Origin: Arachidicoccus ginsenosidivorans | Lineage (GTDB): Bacteria > Bacteroidota > Bacteroidia > Chitinophagales > Chitinophagaceae | Assembly: GCF_007971385.1 (NCBI RefSeq) | Contig: NZ_CP042434.1 | Span: 2,914,001-2,978,000, forward strand | Reading direction: 5' to 3' | DNA length: 64,000 nucleotides | In this document: piece after piece, positions 18,226-28,372 of the stretch | How the letters are laid out: each line of letters opens with the position of its first letter | Numbering within the stretch: the first letter of the stretch is position 1 | Position numbers and translations under genes: made by a program | The notes under the pieces: generated by a model | Seen by the model: only the letters and a program-made list of their open reading frames with translations | Told to the model about the DNA's origin: nothing | Databases searched by the model: none

Positions 18226-19710
18226 TTATAAGACACCTGTAAGTTTGAGCGTAAAAATTTTACTTGGTAACGCATTTGCTTTCAAATGAGAAAGGTCTAT
18301 GACCAGGTCATTACCTGATTGCTTTACGGGCAGTTTGATATCAGTGCCCAATAATCCAGCTTCAGTTGATTTGGGGGCCTTGACACCGGTAAGTCTAAGT
18401 TCTGGTTGATAGGCAGGTAATGTACAGTATAAATCTGCTCCTTTTGTGGTATAAAAGGCCTCTATGTGTGCGGTATCTTTTTTGGGTCTGGTGAGTTCAG
18501 CAGTGCTATACCCGTTCATGTAATTACCCTGTTTTTTCCCCGGAACGATGCCTTTGCTCCATTGATAGGGGTGGGTATAAGCTTCTGTGCCATAAATGGC
18601 TTCTCCATTGATCTTCAGCCAATTGCCGATCTCAGTAAGCCTTTGCTGCATGATTACAGGAATTCTGCCATCTGCGGTAGGGCCAACATCTAATAATAAA
18701 TTACCGCCACGTGAAACAATATCCACGAGCATCAGGATCAAATCTCTGCCAGTTTTATAGTCGCTGAGCTGCTCATTGCGGTTATAACCAAAGGAATGAC
18801 CGATTCCTTCACACTGTTCCCAGGTAATGCTTTTGTCCATACCGCTTCCATATTCTGAGGTGGTATACATGGCTCCATTATTCATGCTGCGGGTATTGCT
18901 GCCCCAGCGGTCGTCGACGACAACTTCATTTTTTACGGGAGATTCGCTAAATAGCCAGGATAGGAATTGCAGGCTGTGCCATCCTGTGTCGGGCAGATCC
19001 CATTCTCCGTCTGCGAAAATAATGGAAGGCTTATACTGATTAACCAGCTCTTTGAGCTGGGGCAGCATATGCTCAGTCACGTATTTTTTCTTGTCAGTAA
19101 GCCATAGTGGATTGAACCATTCGTATAAGGAATAATAGACACCCATTTTCAGGCCTTCGGCACGTACGGCTTTTGTCAGGTCGCCCAGTAAATCTCTTTT
19201 AGGTGCTCCAGTAACGGAATTCCATGGGCGGCCCCAGTCCCTGTCCGCCTCCGGGCTATTCCAAAGGCAGTACCCTTCATGATGCTTGGAGGTCAGTACT
19301 ACATATTTGGCTCCTGCACTTTTAAACAACTGGGCCCACTGATGGGGATCATACAGCTCTGCTTTGAATAAAGGAGCAAATTGTTCGTATTTGAAGTCCT
19401 TGCCATAAACCCTGTTATGAAAGTCCGTAAATAACTGCCGGGAGGCCTCATTTTGCTCGGGACCTTCGGTATGGTCGCGGCGGATCCGCCGCCAATACCA
19501 TTCTGAATAATCGTATCCGCTGTTGGAGAGTACGGGGGCATAGGCAGGCACTGAATATAGTCCCCAGTGGATAAAGATCCCAAATTTAGCCTGATGGAAC
19601 CAACCGGGCATCTTACGGGTATTAAGCGACTGCCAATTGGGCGCATAAGTTTGCGCAAATCCTATGGTCAATAGTAGAGAAGAGACTGCCAGTAAAAGAA
19701 TTTTCTTCAT
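18226..19710 (-). CDS. Alpha-L-fucosidase, glycoside hydrolase family 29
   Basis: 494 residues from MKKILLLAV (19710), which starts a clean signal peptide cleaved after TIGFAQ; an ATG seven codons upstream is less likely. The GH29 barrel starts at WFHQAKFGIFIHWGLYSVPA, with the conserved FGIFIHWG and VVLTSKHHEGYCLW, then the nucleophile Asp in SIIFADGEWD, and the segment MYTTSEYGSGMDKSITWEQC that may supply the acid/base Glu. NLLLDVGPTADGRIP and a C-terminal beta domain follow. Family members remove terminal alpha-L-fucose with retention. Secretion or periplasmic location is expected. It is convergent with the DUF6557-like gene and near a sulfatase, suggesting a sulfated or fucosylated glycan. 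Confidence 0.95.
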   Translation of the reverse strand: MKKILLLAVSSLLLTIGFAQTYAPNWQSLNTRKMPGWFHQAKFGIFIHWGLYSVPAYAPVLSNSGYDYSEWYWRRIRRDHTEGPEQNEASRQLFTDFHNRVYGKDFKYEQFAPLFKAELYDPHQWAQLFKSAGAKYVVLTSKHHEGYCLWNSPEADRDWGRPWNSVTGAPKRDLLGDLTKAVRAEGLKMGVYYSLYEWFNPLWLTDKKKYVTEHMLPQLKELVNQYKPSIIFADGEWDLPDTGWHSLQFLSWLFSESPVKNEVVVDDRWGSNTRSMNNGAMYTTSEYGSGMDKSITWEQCEGIGHSFGYNRNEQLSDYKTGRDLILMLVDIVSRGGNLLLDVGPTADGRIPVIMQQRLTEIGNWLKINGEAIYGTEAYTHPYQWSKGIVPGKKQGNYMNGYSTAELTRPKKDTAHIEAFYTTKGADLYCTLPAYQPELRLTGVKAPKSTEAGLLGTDIKLPVKQSGNDLVIDLSHLKANALPSKIFTLKLTGVL

Positions 19711-19975
19711 CGGTAAATTTATTGAAGCCAATTGTTGATAAATTGTTTAACTGGCTGTATGATAATTATTTATGGAATTACTTGTACGTTGAGACAAAAA
19801 TATTGATTGTTGATGAATTTTCCAGCTTTTAGTAGTGCTTACCTGGTGAAAATAGTTAGCGGGTAATTTAATACATCAAGGATCTGAAGGAAGGTGATGA
19901 ACAAAATTGCGTAAAAAGATAAATATTGAACATTAAATGCCAATATCTTAGCAATAGACAAATTGTTTATTGGCT

Positions 19976-19983
19976 AATTTTGG
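19976..19983 (+). promoter_or_regulatory. Candidate -7 box upstream of the alcohol dehydrogenase
   Basis: TAATTTTG matches TAnnTTTG, 16 bp before the ATG at 20000. No good upstream TTTG at the right spacing was seen. An ATTGCGTAAA sequence near 19908 resembles half of the GCAA-N4-TTGC motif. Confidence 0.35.
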
Positions 19984-19999
19984 CAAAATTGTATCAATA

Positions 20000-21022
20000 A
20001 TGAATGCATTGCAGTTTGAGACGCCAGGCAAAGTGAATATAATAAAGGTCGATGTGCCATCCATAAAACCAAACGAGGTTTTATTAAAGGTTCATTATAT
20101 TGGTATCTGCGGTACGGATCTTAGTACTTTTAGGGGACTGAATCCGCTTGTGCAATATCCGGTTATTCCTGGCCATGAAATCTCGGCTGAAATTGTTGAG
20201 GTGGGTAGCCAGGTTCCTGCACATATTACAACGGGTCAACTGGCTACCGCCAATCCTTATACCCATTGTGGGAAATGTCCCTCTTGTAAACGTAGAAGAT
20301 ATAATGCCTGTCAATATAATGAAACCATGGGTGTGCAGCGTGGTGGCGCTATGCAAGAGTATATTATCTTACCTTGGGAAAAGTTGTTGATCAATGAAAA
20401 ATTAAATAAAGAACAATTGGCACTTGTCGAACCTTTAAGCGTAGGGTTCCACGCAGTGGCCAGAGGTACTGTAACGGATATTGATACGGTATTGGTCATT
20501 GGCTGTGGCATGATCGGGGCAGGGGCTATTATAAGAGCTGCTTTAAGAGGCGCCAGGGTAATTGCAGTTGACCTGGATGATCATAAATTAGCAATTGCCA
20601 AAAAACTCGGTGCTAAGCATACCATTAATGCCGGAAAGGATGATTTGCCTGAATGCCTGCGAACTATTACGGCGGGCCAGGGTCCGGATGTGGTGATTGA
20701 GGCTGTTGGCAGCCCTGCCACCTATGTTACGGCTATAGAGCAAGTCGCATTTACAGGTAGGGTGGTATATATTGGCTATGCTAAAAACGAAGTGGCCTTC
20801 AGTACAAAGTTATTTGTACAAAAGGAGCTGGATATTAGAGGGTCCAGAAATGCACTGCCTGAAGATTTTGTGGCGGTCATGAATTACATGGAGTCCGGTA
20901 AATTGCCTTTAGAGGATCTGATCACCAGCAAACTTGCGCCTGCAGCGGTTGGCCAGGCAATGCAAGATTGGTCTGCTAGGCCAGGAGAAGTAATTAAGCT
21001 TTTTGTTGATTTTTCAAAGTAG
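20000..21022 (+). CDS. Zinc-dependent alcohol dehydrogenase (MDR family)
   Basis: 340 residues from MNALQFETPG (20000); ten codons of open frame upstream are non-conserved-looking. Catalytic-zinc ligands appear in IGICGTDLSTF and IPGHEI. The structural zinc loop is CGKCPSCKRRRYNAC. The Rossmann fold carries VLVIGCGMIGAGAIIRAALR and VIAVDLDDHKLAIAKKLGA, an Asp-ended second strand typical of NAD specificity. Such enzymes oxidise polyols or sugars; closest in appearance to the sorbitol/threonine dehydrogenase and RspB-like group. Positioned near the fucosidase, it could act on a released sugar, for example fucose, but this is inference. It is probably transcribed alone. Confidence 0.92.
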   Translation: MNALQFETPGKVNIIKVDVPSIKPNEVLLKVHYIGICGTDLSTFRGLNPLVQYPVIPGHEISAEIVEVGSQVPAHITTGQLATANPYTHCGKCPSCKRRRYNACQYNETMGVQRGGAMQEYIILPWEKLLINEKLNKEQLALVEPLSVGFHAVARGTVTDIDTVLVIGCGMIGAGAIIRAALRGARVIAVDLDDHKLAIAKKLGAKHTINAGKDDLPECLRTITAGQGPDVVIEAVGSPATYVTAIEQVAFTGRVVYIGYAKNEVAFSTKLFVQKELDIRGSRNALPEDFVAVMNYMESGKLPLEDLITSKLAPAAVGQAMQDWSARPGEVIKLFVDFSK

Positions 21023-21071
21023 TTTTGTTTTAGGACTTTTCACCGTTGATTTTCTGGTTAAAATTGGACAA

Positions 21072-21218
21072 ATGAGAAAAATAGTATTATTCCTACTATG
21101 CGTTTTATTATTTGTTTCGTTAGTGGTAGTCGTAATTGGGAATTGTGGAATTGACTCTCTTTACAATTCGGGAAGTTGCATAATACCTGTTTTAATGAGT
21201 TTTAGCAATTTAAATTAA
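21072..21218 (+). CDS. Possible small membrane peptide
   Basis: A 48-residue ORF, MRKIVLFLLCVLLFVSLVVV followed by VIGNCGIDSLYNSGSC, beginning 50 bp after the dehydrogenase stop. It has one strongly hydrophobic helix and two or three cysteines. No family is recognised and the ORF may be fortuitous. Confidence 0.25.
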   Translation: MRKIVLFLLCVLLFVSLVVVVIGNCGIDSLYNSGSCIIPVLMSFSNLN

Positions 21219-21397
21219 GCCAATTCAAATTGTCACCATAAAAAATCTTCTATAACTCAATAAAATCAATGCTTTCAAAGAATATTAATCAAAGTTAACC
21301 GGACAGTAATGATTAAAGAAAATGGAGATTATACCTGGTTTCCAATTTAAGGTGGCCTAATTGCCCAATTTTGCATTCTTACCTACAGCAATTGACA

Positions 21398-21631
21398 CTA
21401 TCTGGCCAGTTCTGTATCAATGGCTTCTCCTATTTGATTAATCTCCGTTTCATTTAATTCTCCCCAGAGTTGTTTCCACTGCCCTACATCTTTTCTTATT
21501 TGGGTAATTCTTTCCCCGTTTAAATGGCAGATGTAAGTGTCCACGTCATCAGTTGAAGGTTCAGTATGCACCTGAACGGTATAGCGATTGCCTGCGCGCA
21601 TAAAAGGCACTGTAAAATGATCTGTTTGCAT
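21398..21631 (-). CDS. Small hypothetical protein
   Basis: 77 residues from MQTDHFTVPFMRAGNRYTVQ (21631); 32 further upstream codons are open but look unlike coding sequence. It has no signal peptide or transmembrane segment. The sequence begins with two short strands and a Tyr-containing turn, then VDTYICHLNGERITQIRK, and ends in an acidic helix (ELNETEINQIGEAIDTELA). It resembles small Bacteroidota beta-strand/helix proteins of unknown function. There is no operon partner: both neighbours are on the other strand. Confidence 0.5.
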   Translation of the reverse strand: MQTDHFTVPFMRAGNRYTVQVHTEPSTDDVDTYICHLNGERITQIRKDVGQWKQLWGELNETEINQIGEAIDTELAR

Positions 21632-22074
21632 AACTAGTATTTTAGATTGAAAAATAGTTTGTTCAATAACTGATATCATATCCCAAATATCCATCCAAAA
21701 AAAGAAGGGCTTAAGGCGGCTAAACAAATCTGATTTCTCTGCTTTACCTTTTAAAATAAGTATTTTTTTTAAAAAAGATCTGAGTTAATATCTGCCCTGA
21801 AAATCAAGCGAATTGATGCAATTTTTGCAAAATAACGGAGGATCGCAAAAAAGGAAAGAATACAAATTTATTTGGCTGAATAAAAAATAAAGTTAAATTT
21901 GATTGTTTTTTGTTATTAGAAGGTTAATGACAAACAAGTTAAAAACGTTTTCTTTCTGTCGTGATAAAGTCCATTCATATTGATCTAAATGGTTCAAATT
22001 TAATTGATTCACCCGTTTCTGAACAAATAAGGAATACGGATGCCAATCTATTGGATGGTAGGGAGCTGTTAACA
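21632..22074. other. Gap upstream of the second ECF sigma gene
   Basis: No gene seen. A GTG start at 21961 would extend the sigma factor by 38 residues into this stretch, but ATG 22075 gives the usual ECF N-terminus. Confidence 0.4.
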
Positions 22075-22665
22075 ATGCAGACAGAGGAAAGAGTTCTTTT
22101 TGACAAAGTGGCAAATGGAGATGAGGCGTCATTTAGAAAACTTTTTACGCTGTATACACCTTTGTTTAGTTATATTATTGAACGGGTCACCGGTGACGCT
22201 TCCTTAATACCTGATTATTTACAGGATACTTTTCTGAAAATCTGGTTAAAAAGAGACATATTAAGTGAGGTGGAGCAACCCCGTAAATGGGCCATGCAGA
22301 TTGTCTATCATATTTGCTTCAATCATCTGAAGCATAAAAAGGTTGTGCAAAGACATACGGATATCATGGCTACTGCGGCGCCACCTTCAGAAAAGTTCAA
22401 TGCCATAGAAAAGGAAATTTTTCATAAAGAGACTGCCAGGATACTAAAAGAAGTTATTCAGCAGTTACCTCCTCAGACACAAAAGATCTACCGGTTAAGC
22501 CGGGAAGAAGGCATGGATATTCAGCAAATTGCCAACGACTTATGCCTTTCCAATCAGACCGTCAAAAATACGCTTAGTCGTGGATTAAAAATGATCAGGC
22601 GCCTGCTCAAAGAAAAAGGTATTCTGGTGAGCCTGCTGTATTTGCTGACATGGCTTTTAGGTTGA
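22075..22665 (+). CDS. ECF RNA polymerase sigma factor
   Basis: 196 residues from ATG 22075 (MQTEERVLFDKVANGDEASF); a GTG at 21961 in the same frame would add an atypical N-terminus. Region 2 runs through FRKLFTLYTPLFSYIIERVT and DYLQDTFLKIWLKRDIL. Region 4 runs through EVIQQLPPQTQKIYRLSREE and MDIQQIANDLCLSNQTVKN. The C-terminus ends with a short hydrophobic stretch (LVSLLYLLTWLLG), seen in some Bacteroidota ECF factors. It is followed 367 bp later by a FecR gene and then by a SusC with an STN domain, so it should control the large PUL from 24778. Sigma-factor identity is secure; the regulon is inferred from position. Confidence 0.93.
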   Translation: MQTEERVLFDKVANGDEASFRKLFTLYTPLFSYIIERVTGDASLIPDYLQDTFLKIWLKRDILSEVEQPRKWAMQIVYHICFNHLKHKKVVQRHTDIMATAAPPSEKFNAIEKEIFHKETARILKEVIQQLPPQTQKIYRLSREEGMDIQQIANDLCLSNQTVKNTLSRGLKMIRRLLKEKGILVSLLYLLTWLLG

Positions 22666-23032
22666 TGTTTACATTGGCTGGACAGTTTCCTTTATTCCTA
22701 ACTTCTTACCCATTGAATTCTTTGAGCGTGTTCAGGTTTTCCCTTTTTAAAGACTGCTTGTTTTTTTGGCTCAATTGCTTTTTTTATTAAAAATCTTGAA
22801 TGGAGGGTGTTCTTTGTTGGTTGATTGTCAATGAATCATGTTTAAGATGTCCATTAATTTGTATTTTTTTTATTTTCCATTGGTACGCTACTGCCCGTTA
22901 GCTGTCTACTTCTAAAAGGGGGAAGATCTTGGAATATCTTGGAATGTCTTGCAATGTCTTGCAATGTGCTTGAGGAATCTTACAAGTTCTTGCAAGTTAC
23001 ATTCAAGCCTCTTTTTAGAATTAATATTTATA
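22666..23032. other. Spacer between ECF sigma and FecR genes
   Basis: No ORF apart from N-terminal extensions of FecR. It carries the 10-bp repeat array at 22926-22996. Confidence 0.5.
22926..22996. repeat. Phased 10-bp repeat array upstream of fecR
   Basis: Units at 22926 and 22936 (ATCTTGGAAT twice), 22946 and 22956 (GTCTTGCAAT twice), a degenerate 11-base unit, then 22977 (ATCTTACAAG) and 22987 (TTCTTGCAAG). The consensus is NTCTTGNAAN with a period of one helical turn. The array ends 36 bp before the FecR ATG. Confidence 0.75.
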
Positions 23033-24301
23033 ATGACCGCACCGGATAATACATATTGGGAATCGCTGGCACAAAAGGCACTGGCAGGTCAGGCGACCGA
23101 GCAGGAGCTAAATTTGTTGCTGGAGGGTCTAAGTGGTCAAAATGGAGCTGATTTACAACAAGTCCTTGATAAATTATTAGGGATTACTGAAGGTGAAGAT
23201 GAGCATCAGATCAATCAATTATTATCAGCATACAAGCAAACACCCAAGAAATACAGCTCCATTGTTGACAAGGTCCTGGAGTCGGACAAAATAAGTGAAC
23301 CACCAAAGGTGTTAAAGGTTTCAGCTAAAAACGGGCGTTCAATCTATTGGTACAGGGCGGCTGTGATCCTTTTAGTCTGCGCTTTGGGGGTACTTATTAC
23401 TTTGAGTATTCAAAAAGGCAGGCAATCCGTTATCCATAAAATGGCCAAGAATCCGTCGGTGGATTATAACATTGTTCCAGGTAAGGATAAAGCGATATTG
23501 ACGCTCGCTAACGGTAAAAAAATCCTGCTTGATAGTGCTGCCAATGGAGTACTGGCTGATCAAAATGGGGTAGACATTCACAAGGTTCAAAACGGGCAAT
23601 TAATTTATACGGCAAATGAATCCACGGCGCCAGATGCCACCGGTTCGGGAATAATCGCCTATAATACCATGACGACCCCCAGAGGTGGTAAATACCAGTT
23701 GGTATTGCCAGACGGCACAAAAGTCTGGCTCAATGCTGATTCAAGAATAAAGTATCCAACCCGGTTTACGGGGGCCAACCGTATCATTTCTATGGTTGGA
23801 GAGGCTTATTTTGAGGTAGCAAAGGATGCGAAGCATCCTTTTATTGTGGAGACCTCAAGAGGGATGAATGTTCGCGTCTTAGGTACGCACTTTAATATCT
23901 GTGACTATCCGGATCAGCCCGTGGTCAGGACCACCTTGTTGGAAGGATCTGTTCGGGTGATTTATCATAGCGATTCTTTAATGATTGTTCCCGGCCAACA
24001 GGCAACGATGGCCATTGATGGTAGCCTCGCTACAAAATCTAATATTGATCTGGATAGAGTAGTTGCCTGGAAAAACGGGCTGTTCTATTTTGATCAGATG
24101 GATATTGTCTCCATTATGCAGGCCCTGAGCAGATGGTATGATATCGATGTTCATTATGCAGGCAAGCAGCCTACTGATTTGTTCTCTGCTATTATGAACA
24201 GAGACAATGATATTCATGAAATCCTGTCGATGCTGGAGGCGACCGAAAAAGTTCATTTTAAAATTACGGGCAGAACCATTGAGGTGTTGAGTGGAAAATA
24301 G
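23033..24301 (+). CDS. FecR-family anti-sigma factor
   Basis: 422 residues from ATG 23033 (MTAPDNTYWESLAQKALAG); 28 upstream codons are open but cover the repeat array. The N-terminal cytoplasmic region of about 100 residues is followed by one membrane helix (YWYRAAVILLVCALGVLITL, near 105-125). The FecR domain contains NTMTTPRGGKYQLVLPDGTK, VWLNADSRIKYP and MVGEAYFEVAKDAKHPFIVE. The DUF4974-type C-terminus has NGLFYFDQMDIVSIMQALSR and WYDIDVHYAG. The protein should hold the ECF sigma factor inactive until the STN domain of the SusC at 24778 reports substrate binding, the standard trans-envelope relay in Bacteroidota. Confidence 0.95.
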   Translation: MTAPDNTYWESLAQKALAGQATEQELNLLLEGLSGQNGADLQQVLDKLLGITEGEDEHQINQLLSAYKQTPKKYSSIVDKVLESDKISEPPKVLKVSAKNGRSIYWYRAAVILLVCALGVLITLSIQKGRQSVIHKMAKNPSVDYNIVPGKDKAILTLANGKKILLDSAANGVLADQNGVDIHKVQNGQLIYTANESTAPDATGSGIIAYNTMTTPRGGKYQLVLPDGTKVWLNADSRIKYPTRFTGANRIISMVGEAYFEVAKDAKHPFIVETSRGMNVRVLGTHFNICDYPDQPVVRTTLLEGSVRVIYHSDSLMIVPGQQATMAIDGSLATKSNIDLDRVVAWKNGLFYFDQMDIVSIMQALSRWYDIDVHYAGKQPTDLFSAIMNRDNDIHEILSMLEATEKVHFKITGRTIEVLSGK

Positions 24302-24777
24302 TAAATACTGGCTGGCCAATAGTGGCGGGTGGAAGATTCATGATAAAAGTCAGTGCTTGTTGTGCAAAGGTGAAGCATATTTAGTTTAGCAAATATAAAT
24401 TGCCCAGTAAACCATTAAAGTAAAAAGTAGAATGGGATGTAACAAGTGTATGAAGCATTGGAAAGCAGATAATTTTTTCAAAAGACTCCTTTCCATAAAT
24501 GATTTATATAAACGGATTTTTCTTTTATTAAACAAACACAAAAAAATGATTAAAATGAAAATGCAAATACAGCCATTTTAAACCGCTAGCGCGTAGAAAA
24601 AATATTGGAACATTTACCCGTTAGTTTCAGGGATGTCGACTACCAGCGGCCCTGGTGCTACAAAAATAAAAAGGCCGTTCCAGCTCCTACCCCGGAACGG
24701 CAGCATTTAGGTTATGTTACCAATAAAACCAATTAGACCTGACTTTATTATTTATTAAACCCAAACACAGCAAAGCT
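24302..24777. other. Leader region of the large PUL, with a hairpin
   Basis: 476 bases without a gene. GCCGTTCC (24674-24681) and GGAACGGC (24694-24701) form a perfect 8-bp stem with a 12-nt loop, 76 bp before the SusC start, without a T-tail. It may be a 5' untranslated regulatory structure or a small-RNA target; that role is inference. Confidence 0.45.
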
Positions 24778-27700
24778 ATGTATTTTAGACTGAAACATGA
24801 CTTGCCTGGCGGAGTAATTACCAAAATATTACGATTTTTTAAACTATTTGCCATAATAATGGTTGCTGCACTGCAACTTAGCGCAAAATCAAGTGCCCAA
24901 AAAATAACGCTGCAGGAGAAAAATGCTACGATTCAGCAAATCTTCCATGCTATCTGGAAGCAAAACGGTGTCCAGTTTGTCTATACCAATGAAGTGCTGC
25001 AAGGCGCAAAACCTGTCACCATTTCTGTAAAAAATGCAGATATGACCGATGTTTTAGACATCTGTTTTAAAGAGCAGCCATTTACCTATCAAATTACCAA
25101 TAAGGCCATTATTGTCAAGAGAAAAACGATCATTACAAAGGCAGCCCCTGAGAAAATAACGGTTCACGGTGTTGTTACAGACAGTCTTGGCAAACCCTTG
25201 AGCGGCGTGTCAGTCGTGGTAAAAGGCACAAAGAATGGTACTGTTACCAGCGATCTGGGAATGTATTCCTTAGATCAGGTTCCTGAAAACGCTACTTTGG
25301 TCTATAGCTATGTGGGAATGCTTTCCCAGGAAATTGAAGTCAATGGGCAGACAAGTATTTCTGTCATATTAAAAAATCAGCCGACAGATCTGGATCAGAT
25401 TGTCGTCATTGGCTATGGCACGCAGAAAAAAGAATTTTTGACTGCTGCAATCTCAACGGTATCGGGAGCCGAACTGGTCAAGGCGCCTGTTCCTAATATC
25501 AGTACGGCCTTAAAAGGCCAACTGGCGGGACTGGTCGCCCTTCAGAACTCTGGTAAACCCGGTTCTGACGGGGCGACACTGACCATTCGCGGTATAGGTA
25601 CTTATACGGGGCAAACCGGCCCATTGATCATGGTAGACGGTATTGCCCGGGATACTTATGATGATATTGATCCCAATGAGGTAGAATCCATCAGTATTTT
25701 AAAGGACGCTTCTGCTACGGCTGTGTATGGGGTAAGAGGAGCCAATGGGGTTATTCTCATTACCACCAAAAGAGGGAAAGTGGGGGCTCCCCAGATCAGC
25801 CTGTCCGGTCAGACGGCGATTACGCAGTTTACCAATATTCCCAAATTTGTCAATTCCTATGAATATGCGACACTGCTCAATGAACAAAGTTTTGAAACCT
25901 ATTGGATCAATCATGCTAATGATGCGGATATTCATTCATGGGATGATTTTGTTCAAAAGCGCAATGCGAACTGGAAAAAGGAAGCCAATATCTATTATTC
26001 AGACGAAGATCTGAACTATTATAAAAATGCCCATACACCCAAGTTACCGGGAGGCCAGACCAATCCGTATTATGATCCTTATTTTCATCCGGATGTAAAT
26101 TGGGTAGACCAGATTTTCAAAAAGTCTACGCAGATGAGTCAGGCCAATGCTAACATTAAGGGAGGGACTAAATTCATGCGGTACTTTGTCTCTTTAGGTT
26201 ATCTAATCCAGGGCGGCATGTTCAAAACGGATTATCTCACTTTTCCAGATGAGATGGAGTTCCGCAAAAACCGCTACAACTTAAGAGGAAATTTTGATTT
26301 TGATGTGACCGAGGATTTTAAGGTATCGGTTAACCTGGCCGCTCAGTTCGTTCAGATTGGCGGTATGGATAATGATGCGTATACCTGGGAAAAACGTATT
26401 CTTTGGTCTACCCCCCTGGCTTCGCCAGGGATGATAGATGGCAAATACGTCGTTCCCTTTAATAACCAGAATGACCAGCTCAATCCGATGTATGCCATTG
26501 AAAACTCTAACAGTTATAATATTACCAATAATAGTATCCTGAACTCTTCAGTGATTTTTAAATACCAGTTGGATAAACTGACCAAGGGACTATCCGTCAA
26601 AGCGCTGGGTTCCTATGACAGTTATTTTTCCAGTGCGGCGGGTGGCAACTATAAACCTTTATGGTACGGGATCAGAGAAAATCCAAGTGGCGATAAACTG
26701 GATCCTATTTTGGTGCAATTAAACGATCCGACGCCGCCTTCCAGATGGGGAGATTATTATAATGGTAAATGGCGCAAGCTTTATGGGGAAGTTTCCATTA
26801 ATTATGATCGTCAGTTTGGTCAACATACGATCTCTGCGCTCGCACTGGGTAGTAAAGAAAAAAATATGATCCTAATCTGGAGTATGACTTACCGCACGCC
26901 TATGAAAGTTTGGCGGGCAGGGTGCATTACGCTTATGCCAATAAATATATTGCGGAGTTCGATATGGGCTATAACGGATCGGAGAATTTTCCGGAAGGAC
27001 AAAGGTTTGGTTTTTTCCCCTCTTACTCTGCTGGGTGGATCGTTTCCAATGAGTCTTTTTATCCTAAAAATGATATTGTCAGTTTCTTAAAGCTCCGCGC
27101 CTCTTATGGAAAGGTCGGTAATGACAATATCGGAGGTGCCAGATACCTGTATTTACCTGACACCTGGCAGTACGAAGGAGGCTACAATTTTGGGGATCTG
27201 GACAACCGAAACTATGTCCAGGGAGCAGATGAAAACGTTTTGGGAAATCCCAATGTGACCTGGGAAGTATCTCAGGATCTGGATTTGGCATTGGAATTAC
27301 ATCTGTTTAAAAACAAGCTGTCCATTATCTACGATTATTTTAAAAACCACAGAACCGGCATTCTTTCTTACCGGCAAACCATACCGGGTATTGTGCAGGC
27401 CAATCTGCCGCCATACAATTTAGGCTCAGTGGATAGCTGGGACATGATCTGGAACTTAAGTTCAACGATAAGATCGGTGACTTCAGTTATTATATAAGAG
27501 CTAATGGTGCCATCCATAAAAACAAGATCATTTTCCAGGATGAGCCCATTTTAAAAGGCCAGGAATATCAGGCGGCTACCGGGCGTCCGGTTGGACAGCA
27601 ACTGTTGCTGCAGGCAGAAGGGCTATATACGTCCTGGTCGGATCTTTATGCCATTGATGGCAATGGCAATCCTATCTTATCGGAGCCTGTGCTGGCACTG

Positions 27701-28351
27701 AAAAATGGCAAACCCTATACGAATTTAAATGGAGATCCGGTCTATCAAAAAGACCTGGGTTATGCCGGGGTGCCCCTGCAACCTGGTTCCATCCGGCTGG
27801 AAGATATCAATGGTGATGGTATGGTGGATGATAAAGACCGGGTTAGAACGGGCAAAACCCGTGATCCGATTTATAATTTTGGTCTCACCGTAGGATTTAA
27901 TTATAAAGGTTTTGATGTGTCGGCTTTATTTGCCGGTGTAGCCGGTGTCGCCAGAGGCGGTATGAGTGAGCTACATTTTAATAAACAGCAATCCCTGTTC
28001 GGTGTAGATGCCAACCGTTTTACCCTGGAAAGGTATAATAGTGGTGACCGGATTGATTTTCCCATCGCCGCCTATAATCAACAGGCTGCTGGCTCCGGGG
28101 CGGACTATGCTGGTAATACTTTCTTTTTGATCGATGCCTCTTATGTACGCCTGCAGAATCTGGTTATTGGCTATACATTCAATAAACGCTTTTTAAAGAA
28201 AATGGGGATACAATCCACCCGGTTATTTTTAAGTGGGGACAATCTCTATACCTGGGCGCCTAATAAGATCTGGGGAGATCCGGAGAACCTGGGCAATATT
28301 GGTTATCCGCTCACTAAGACGTACAACATAGGCGTGAACATCAATTTTTAG
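24778..28351 (+). pseudogene. SusC/RagA receptor with STN signalling domain, two one-base frameshifts
   Basis: Three consecutive frames make one SusC of about 1191 residues. The N-terminus has a signal sequence, then an STN domain (residues ~45-115, NATIQQIFHAIWKQNGVQFV), then a carboxypeptidase-regulatory-like domain (HGVVTDSLGKPLSGVSVVVK), the linker (LDQIVVIGYGTQKKEFLTAA) and the plug (TIRGIGTYTGQTGPLIMVDG, VESISILKDASATAVYGVRG). The frame breaks at an A7 run (26858-26864); one more A gives KEKKYDPNLEYDLPHAYESL and continuation. It breaks again at GGG (27439-27441), where one more G gives SWGHDLELKFNDKIGDFSYY. The end, YPLTKTYNIGVNINF, is a normal SusC terminus. The STN domain should contact the FecR at 23033. 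Function depends on whether the indels are real. Confidence 0.88.
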
Positions 28352-28372
28352 AAAGCAAAATCTTATTTGAAC

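Noticed and set aside
22926-22996. Phased repeats considered as a CRISPR array
   Set aside because: Units are only 10 bp without spacers, and no cas genes are nearby.
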